A stretch of DNA of 64,000 nt from Sinimarinibacterium flocculans (lineage in GTDB: Bacteria; Pseudomonadota; Gammaproteobacteria; Nevskiales; Nevskiaceae), in the NCBI RefSeq assembly GCF_003201205.1, contig NZ_QICN01000014.1, positions 1 through 64,000 of the forward strand, in the 5' to 3' direction. Shown here piece after piece: positions 60,306-64,000 of the stretch. Each line of letters starts with the position of its first letter. Within the stretch, counting starts at the first letter, position 1. The notes under the pieces are model-generated. The model ran no database searches, was not told the origin of the DNA, and was given only the letters and a program-made list of their open reading frames with translations. The position numbers and the translations under genes are program-made.

Positions 60306-60623
60306 ATGTTGTTTCGCAAGACTCTGCCGTTCGCGGCGGCTGCCGCCGTCCTTTCGCTTTCCGCTTTCGCCCAGAATTATCCCGGCATGGCCGACCAGAT
60401 GGCGCCGGGCGGCGAATGGGTGGGCACGCCCAACTATGGGGCGTCGAGCACCGCCGCGGCATCGAAGAAGAAGACCTGCTTCGCCGATTTCGATACCGAC
60501 GGCGACGGCGGCCTGTCCACCTCCGAGCTCGATCCGAACTCGCAGCTCTACAAGCGCTTCTCGACCCGCGACGCCAACGGCGACGGCAAGCTGACCCGCG
60601 ACGAGTACGCCTTCATCTGCTGA
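60306..60623 (+). CDS. small exported EF-hand protein
   Basis: A 105-residue protein with signal peptide MLFRKTLPFAAAAAVLSLSAFA. Two EF-hand loops follow: DFDTDGDGGLSTSE and STRDANGDGKLTRDE, with the D-x-D-x-D-G and D-x-N-x-D-G patterns that bind calcium. Two cysteines (about 57 and 105) could form a disulfide. The Gly/Tyr-rich region YPGMADQMAPGGEWVGTPNYG lies between the signal and the loops. It starts at ATG 60306 (GGGAG upstream). It may buffer or sense Ca2+ in the periplasm; compare LpxR and TSP3 repeats. It ends in a terminator. Confidence 0.8.
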   Translation: MLFRKTLPFAAAAAVLSLSAFAQNYPGMADQMAPGGEWVGTPNYGASSTAAASKKKTCFADFDTDGDGGLSTSELDPNSQLYKRFSTRDANGDGKLTRDEYAFIC

Positions 60624-60634
60624 GCGGCAGACGC

Positions 60635-60666
60635 ACGAAGGCCCGGCGGGTTCGCCGGGCCTTCGT
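60635..60666 (+). terminator. strong hairpin between EF-hand and alkB genes
   Basis: Perfect 14-bp stem (60635-60648 with 60653-60666) with a GGTT loop. No T-run on either strand, but the position between two convergent genes supports a transcription end. Confidence 0.65.
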
Positions 60667-60679
60667 CAGCTGACGGCCG

Positions 60680-62095
60680 TCAGGCAGTCGCGGGTTCGCC
60701 GATGCGCCGGAAGTCCACCTTGTCGCGCACCGCGCAGTCCGGGCAGGCCCAGTCGTCGGGAATCTGCGACCAGCGCGTGCCCGGCGCGAAGCCTTCGTGC
60801 GGGCAGCCGAGCGCTTCGTCGTAGACGTAGCCGCAATCCGTGCACTGGTAACGCGCCTCGCCGGATGCGGCGGCCGGCGTCGCCTGCGCGTGGTCGCCGG
60901 GAAAGATCTCCGGGCGGCCATCGTCCAGCGGTTCGCGCTGCCAGCGCCGGATCAGCGCGTCCCGCTTCGGCGGATACAGGTTGGCCTGCGTGAGGTCGCC
61001 GGCGTAGTGCTTCGCGACCAGCGGGTCCATCTGCCGGAACCACAGCCACGGGATGTAGGCGAGGATCAGCATCGACGCATAGCCGGACGGCAGCTGCGGG
61101 CTCTCGTCGAAGTGACGCAGGGCCTGGAAGCGGCGCGTGGGGTTGGCGTGATGATCCGAGTGGCGCTGCAGCTGGTACAGGAACAGGTTGGTGACGATGT
61201 GGTTGCTGTTCCATGAGTGCCGCGGCGCGCAGCGCTCGTAGCGGCCGCTGGGAAGCTTCTGGCGCAGCAGGCCGTAGTGCTCGATGTAGTTGATGACTTC
61301 GAGCAGCGATGCACCGTAGAACGCCTGCAGGCCGAGGAACAGCAGCGCCGGCCAGCCGAGCCAGACCGTCAGCGCACCGAACAGCAGCACGCTCATGCCC
61401 CAGGCCTGCAGGTTCTCGTTGTCGACGCTCCACACGCGCTTGCCGTTGCGAGCCAGGCGCTGCTTCTCGATGTCCCAGGCCGAGCGCAGGCTGCCGCTCA
61501 TCGTGCGCGGCAGGAAGGCCCAGAAGCTCTCGCCCATCTTCGAGCTGGCCGGATCGTCCGGCGTCGCCACGTTCTTGTGGTGACCCTTGTTGTGCTCGAT
61601 GAAGAAGTGGCCGTAGGCCACGGGTGCGAGCGTCAGCTTGGCCAGCCAGCGGTCGAGGCTCTCCTTCTTGTGGCCCAGCTCGTGCGCCGTGTTGATGCCG
61701 ATGCCGTTGATCGCGCCGACGGTGAGCACCAGGCCCGCGTATTCCCAGACCGCGAGATCGCCGGTGACGGCCACCCACGCGCCGAGCACGGTCACGGCGT
61801 ACTGCGCCGGCAGGTAGGCGTAGACGATGGCGCGGTAGTAGCGATCGTTCTCGAGGTGCGCGACGGCGGACTCCGGAGGGTTGTTGCGGTCCGCGCCCAC
61901 CAGCCAGTCGAGCAGGGGGATGATGCCGTAGAGCAGGATCACGCCGGACCAGGTGAACGCGCCCCAGCCCAGGGACTGGTGCAGGCCCAGCCCGATCAGC
62001 GCCAGCACCGGCACCAGCGGGCTCAGCAGCCACAGATAGCGCTTGCCGTCGGTCCAGGCCGCGGCGTCGAGCGAGTCGAGGGTTTGCGTGCTCAT
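60680..62095 (-). CDS. alkB: alkane 1-monooxygenase AlkB fused to rubredoxin
   Basis: A 471-residue membrane diiron hydroxylase that oxidises n-alkanes to 1-alkanols. Helices are at about 20-45, 47-67, 90-112, 115-135 and 230-262. The histidine boxes are all present: HELGH (138-142), EHNKGHH (167-173), HSDHH (312-316) and NYIEHYG (269-275). Residues about 415-465 are a rubredoxin with two Cys-x-x-Cys motifs (C418/C421, C451/C454; WACPDC), which supplies electrons within one chain. Free rubredoxin reductase is not encoded here. ATG 62095 has GGAG seven bases upstream. It diverges from an AraC regulator with a twin operator between them. The fused form is known from several genera but less common than separate AlkB and rubredoxin. 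Confidence 0.96.
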   Translation of the reverse strand: MSTQTLDSLDAAAWTDGKRYLWLLSPLVPVLALIGLGLHQSLGWGAFTWSGVILLYGIIPLLDWLVGADRNNPPESAVAHLENDRYYRAIVYAYLPAQYAVTVLGAWVAVTGDLAVWEYAGLVLTVGAINGIGINTAHELGHKKESLDRWLAKLTLAPVAYGHFFIEHNKGHHKNVATPDDPASSKMGESFWAFLPRTMSGSLRSAWDIEKQRLARNGKRVWSVDNENLQAWGMSVLLFGALTVWLGWPALLFLGLQAFYGASLLEVINYIEHYGLLRQKLPSGRYERCAPRHSWNSNHIVTNLFLYQLQRHSDHHANPTRRFQALRHFDESPQLPSGYASMLILAYIPWLWFRQMDPLVAKHYAGDLTQANLYPPKRDALIRRWQREPLDDGRPEIFPGDHAQATPAAASGEARYQCTDCGYVYDEALGCPHEGFAPGTRWSQIPDDWACPDCAVRDKVDFRRIGEPATA

Positions 62096-62178
62096 GTCGG
62101 TTCTCCAGTTCCCGGATATCGCCTTGCGGGATCTCGCATCCCGGTGACGCCATTGTTCTCCCCCGGGCAGGCGGCTGG

Positions 62179-62220
62179 CTTGTCATTTATTGACAGAGAC
62201 TTGTCATTTGTAGACAGTCA
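62179..62220. promoter_or_regulatory. AraC-type twin operator between alkB and araC-like gene
   Basis: Two tandem direct repeats with a period of 21 bp (62179-62199 and 62200-62220); they share CTTGTCATTT and GACAG and differ at five positions. Each also has inverted TGTC/GACA halves. A 21-bp period is two helical turns, so both copies lie on the same face, as expected for AraC/XylS dimers. The array is 84-125 bp upstream of alkB ATG and ends 6 bp before the araC-like ATG, suggesting activation of alkB and autorepression. Confidence 0.75.
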
Positions 62221-62225
62221 CCGGC

Positions 62226-63314
62226 ATGCCGGCCTCCGCATCCGTTCGCAGTCCTGCCGTCGGCGCCGTCGAAGTGCCGGCGCGTTACTACGCGCGCGCC
62301 GCCGAGGTGCTCGTCCGCCAAGGCGTGGACGTGGCGCGGGTGCTGCGCGCCGCACGCGTCAGTGCCGAGCGCATCGGTCACCCCGACGCGACCATGCGGC
62401 TCGATCAGGTCGAGGCCCTGGTCGCCGAAGCCTTCGCGCAGACCGGCCGTGCGGATTACTCGCTCGACGTCGGTCGTGCACTCAAGCTCAGCTCGCACAG
62501 CCTGCTCGGCTATGGCATGCTCAGCAGCCCGACGGCGGACTACGCGCTGCGGCTGGCGGCGCGCTTCTTCAAGCTGATCATGCCGACCTTCCGCATGCGC
62601 TACCGCGCCGGCGGCGGCCAGGCCGAGATCCTGTTCCAGCCCACGGTCTCGATGAGCGCGCTGTGCCTGCAGTTCCACCTCGAGGTCGTGGCCGCAGCGA
62701 CCTACTGGGAGCTGCGCGAGCTGCTCGAGAAGCGCGTGCCGCCGTACGAGCTGTCGTTCTCGATCGCCGAACCCGTACACGCGGCGCGCTACGCCGAGCT
62801 GGCGGGTGCGCGCGTCCACTTCGGCCGCGAGGCCGCGCCGGGCGTGCGCATGCGCTTCGACACCGACTTCAGCACGGATACCCTCGCGCTGTCCGACCCC
62901 ACGTCGCTGCGCATGGCGGAGGCGCGCTGCAACACGCTGGTGCGCAAGGCCGTCGCCGGCGGCCGGGTGTCGGACTGGGTGCAGATGATGTTGCGCGAAT
63001 CCGGCGAAGGCATGCCGACGCTGGTCGAACTCGCGCACACGCTCAACCTGTCGCCGCGTACGCTGGATCGCTACCTCGCCCGCGAAGGTGCGGGCTTCCG
63101 CCAGTTGCAGCGCGAGGCCCGGCACCGGCGCGCGTTGGTTCTGCTCGAAGCGGGGGAACTGGGCATCACCGAGATCGCCTACGAACTCGGCTACAGCGAC
63201 GCGGCGAACTTCACCCGCGCCTTCCGCCGCGAGGCCGGTGTGGCACCCAGCGCATGGCGCCGGTCGCCGCGTCGGCCGGCCGTGACTGCAGCGTCGGAGC
63301 CGACGCGTAGCTGA
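62226..63314 (+). CDS. AraC/XylS-family regulator, probably of alkB
   Basis: A 362-residue transcriptional regulator of the OruR/arabinose-binding-domain type. Residues about 20-225 form the N-terminal ligand domain (YYARAAEVLVRQGVDVARVLRAARVSAERIG; LKLSSHSLLGYGMLSSPTADYALRLAARFFKLIMPTF). Residues about 265-350 hold two AraC helix-turn-helices (LVELAHTLNLSPRTLDRYLAREGAGFRQLQREARHRRA; ITEIAYELGYSDAANFTRAFRREAGVAP). It diverges from alkB and probably senses an alkane or fatty-acid product. The ATG at 62226 touches the twin operator, so a later GTG (62274) might be the real start. No AlkS-type regulator is present. Confidence 0.9.
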   Translation: MPASASVRSPAVGAVEVPARYYARAAEVLVRQGVDVARVLRAARVSAERIGHPDATMRLDQVEALVAEAFAQTGRADYSLDVGRALKLSSHSLLGYGMLSSPTADYALRLAARFFKLIMPTFRMRYRAGGGQAEILFQPTVSMSALCLQFHLEVVAAATYWELRELLEKRVPPYELSFSIAEPVHAARYAELAGARVHFGREAAPGVRMRFDTDFSTDTLALSDPTSLRMAEARCNTLVRKAVAGGRVSDWVQMMLRESGEGMPTLVELAHTLNLSPRTLDRYLAREGAGFRQLQREARHRRALVLLEAGELGITEIAYELGYSDAANFTRAFRREAGVAPSAWRRSPRRPAVTAASEPTRS

Positions 63315-63362
63315 GCCCGGCGACTTGAACGGTCGCGACCACTGCGGTTAGGGTGCCGCGTC

Positions 63363-63758
63363 ATGCGCGCCGTCCTCCCGGTCCTCCTGCTGCTGGTCCT
63401 GATCGCCAATCAGGCACTGGCGCTGCACGTGCACCAGGGTCACGAGTTGCACGCGCACGCCCATGCCGGATGGGCGCAGAACGACAGTGGCGACGCCTGG
63501 GTGCACAGCCACGTGCTCGATGCCGGTTCGGTCGACGTCGACCACCTGAGCGCGGCCGACGAGAAGAGCGCCGATACCTCCTCCTCGCGTGCGGACACGC
63601 CGCGGCTGCCGCCGGTCCTGCTGGCGCTTCTCGCTTTCATCCTGCCGGTTCCGCCGCGGCGCTCTGCCCGGCGCGTGGCCACCGCACGGCCGCGGCCGGC
63701 TGCCTCGCCCCGCCCACCGATCTGTCTGCGCCCTGCGCCGCAGGGCCCGCCCCGCTGA
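63363..63758 (+). CDS. small exported His-rich protein
   Basis: A 131-residue protein with a signal/anchor helix (AVLPVLLLLVLIANQALA), nine His residues in LHVHQGHELHAHAHAGWAQ, WVHSHV and VDHLS, and an apparent second hydrophobic stretch (LPPVLLALLAFILPVP, about 79-95) followed by a basic, Pro-rich tail. The His clusters suggest periplasmic binding of Zn, Ni, Co or Cu. It sits just ahead of a CzcC/TolC-like gene, where small metal-responsive proteins often occur in czc-type operons. It starts at ATG 63363. Confidence 0.7.
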   Translation: MRAVLPVLLLLVLIANQALALHVHQGHELHAHAHAGWAQNDSGDAWVHSHVLDAGSVDVDHLSAADEKSADTSSSRADTPRLPPVLLALLAFILPVPPRRSARRVATARPRPAASPRPPICLRPAPQGPPR

Positions 63759-63833
63759 GCCTCCCACCGCCGTCCGTTTCGTCCTGAAACCGCCGCGCCC
63801 GAGCGGCGCGGTCCACTGCCCCGGGAGGCAGCC

Positions 63834-64000
63834 ATGTCGTTCTTCACCACGCACCCGTTGCCGGCGTGCGTCCGGGCCATCGTCCTGTATGCGCTCGCCC
63901 TGTGCTCCGTCGGCGCTGCGGCGTCCACACAGCCCGTAGAGCCGGCCGGTTCCGGTGCCGCGCTGAGCCTCGCGTCCGCGATCCGGCAGACGTTGCAAGG
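63834..64000 (+). CDS. CzcC/TolC-like outer-membrane efflux protein, truncated by the window end
   Basis: Only the first 55 residues are visible: a signal peptide (VLYALALCSVGAAAS) and GAALSLASAIRQTLQ, the typical beginning of an OEP/TolC repeat (L-x-L-x-x-A-I-x-x-T-L). GGGAGG lies five bases before ATG 63834. With the His-rich gene upstream, a heavy-metal RND efflux operon (czcCBA-like) may continue beyond the window. Confidence 0.65.
   Translation, partial: MSFFTTHPLPACVRAIVLYALALCSVGAAASTQPVEPAGSGAALSLASAIRQTLQ

Overview
The window is about 64 kb of high-GC DNA, densely packed with genes on both strands. The organism is most likely a gammaproteobacterium near Nevskiales/Xanthomonadales, of the hydrocarbon-degrading, salt-tolerant kind. 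This is inferred from gene content: an alkane hydroxylase fused to rubredoxin, an AlkK-like acyl-CoA synthetase, an NhaD Na+/H+ antiporter, a fused glucosylglycerol-phosphate synthase/phosphatase, lipid A modification enzymes and a TonB receptor. It reads as a core chromosome segment. I see no transposase, integrase, CRISPR array or rRNA operon.

Layout. 0-5 kb: a BTAD/TPR regulator divergent from a secreted cupin and a methyltransferase, then a cysteine synthase. 5-6 kb: a higBA toxin-antitoxin pair beside tRNA-Val(GAC), bracketed by a 14-nt direct repeat. 6-17.7 kb: nhaD, uvrB with a LexA-like box, a TonB-dependent receptor, a GNAT-nitrilase fusion divergent from an exported KatG with an OxyR-like half-operator, and an aspartate aminotransferase. 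17.7-22.2 kb: tRNA-Asn(GTT), an LpxO-like hydroxylase, a thioesterase/alcohol dehydrogenase pair and the AlkK-like ligase. 22.2-27.7 kb: an operon of a LolA-like protein, an RND transporter with a C-terminal cyclic-nucleotide-binding domain and a DUF202 protein, then an OmpA/TSP3 porin.

27.8-32.9 kb: prfB with its programmed +1 frameshift, a REP-like palindrome pair, lysS, a Bcr-type exporter and an AI-2E permease. 32.9-41.9 kb: TolC, DUF5924, LuxR, MFS, an Na+/solute symporter and the glucosylglycerol enzyme. 42-49 kb: cysC, glutathione peroxidase, acyl-CoA dehydrogenase, then three lipoproteins (a diheme protein, a metallophosphoesterase and a small one). 48.7-54.4 kb: a UDP-glucuronate epimerase and UDP-glucose dehydrogenase pair, then yajC-secD-secF. 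54.4-60.6 kb: cysI-DUF934, an alpha/beta hydrolase lacking its catalytic Ser and His, an LpxR-type lipid A deacylase, a LysR regulator with an overlapping unknown gene, and a secreted EF-hand protein. 60.7-64 kb: alkB-rubredoxin divergent from an AraC regulator with a two-repeat operator between them, then a His-rich exported protein and the start of a CzcC/TolC-like gene.

How the genes fit together. Alkane use is spread over the window: AlkB-rubredoxin (oxidation), possibly the Zn-alcohol dehydrogenase, AlkK-like ligase (activation) and acyl-CoA dehydrogenase (beta-oxidation). Osmotic and sodium tolerance are served by NhaD, the glucosylglycerol enzyme and the SSS symporter. Oxidative stress is handled by exported KatG and glutathione peroxidase, sulfur assimilation by CysI, DUF934, CysC and cysteine synthase, and the outer surface by LpxO, LpxR, OmpA, TolC and UDP-uronic acid synthesis.
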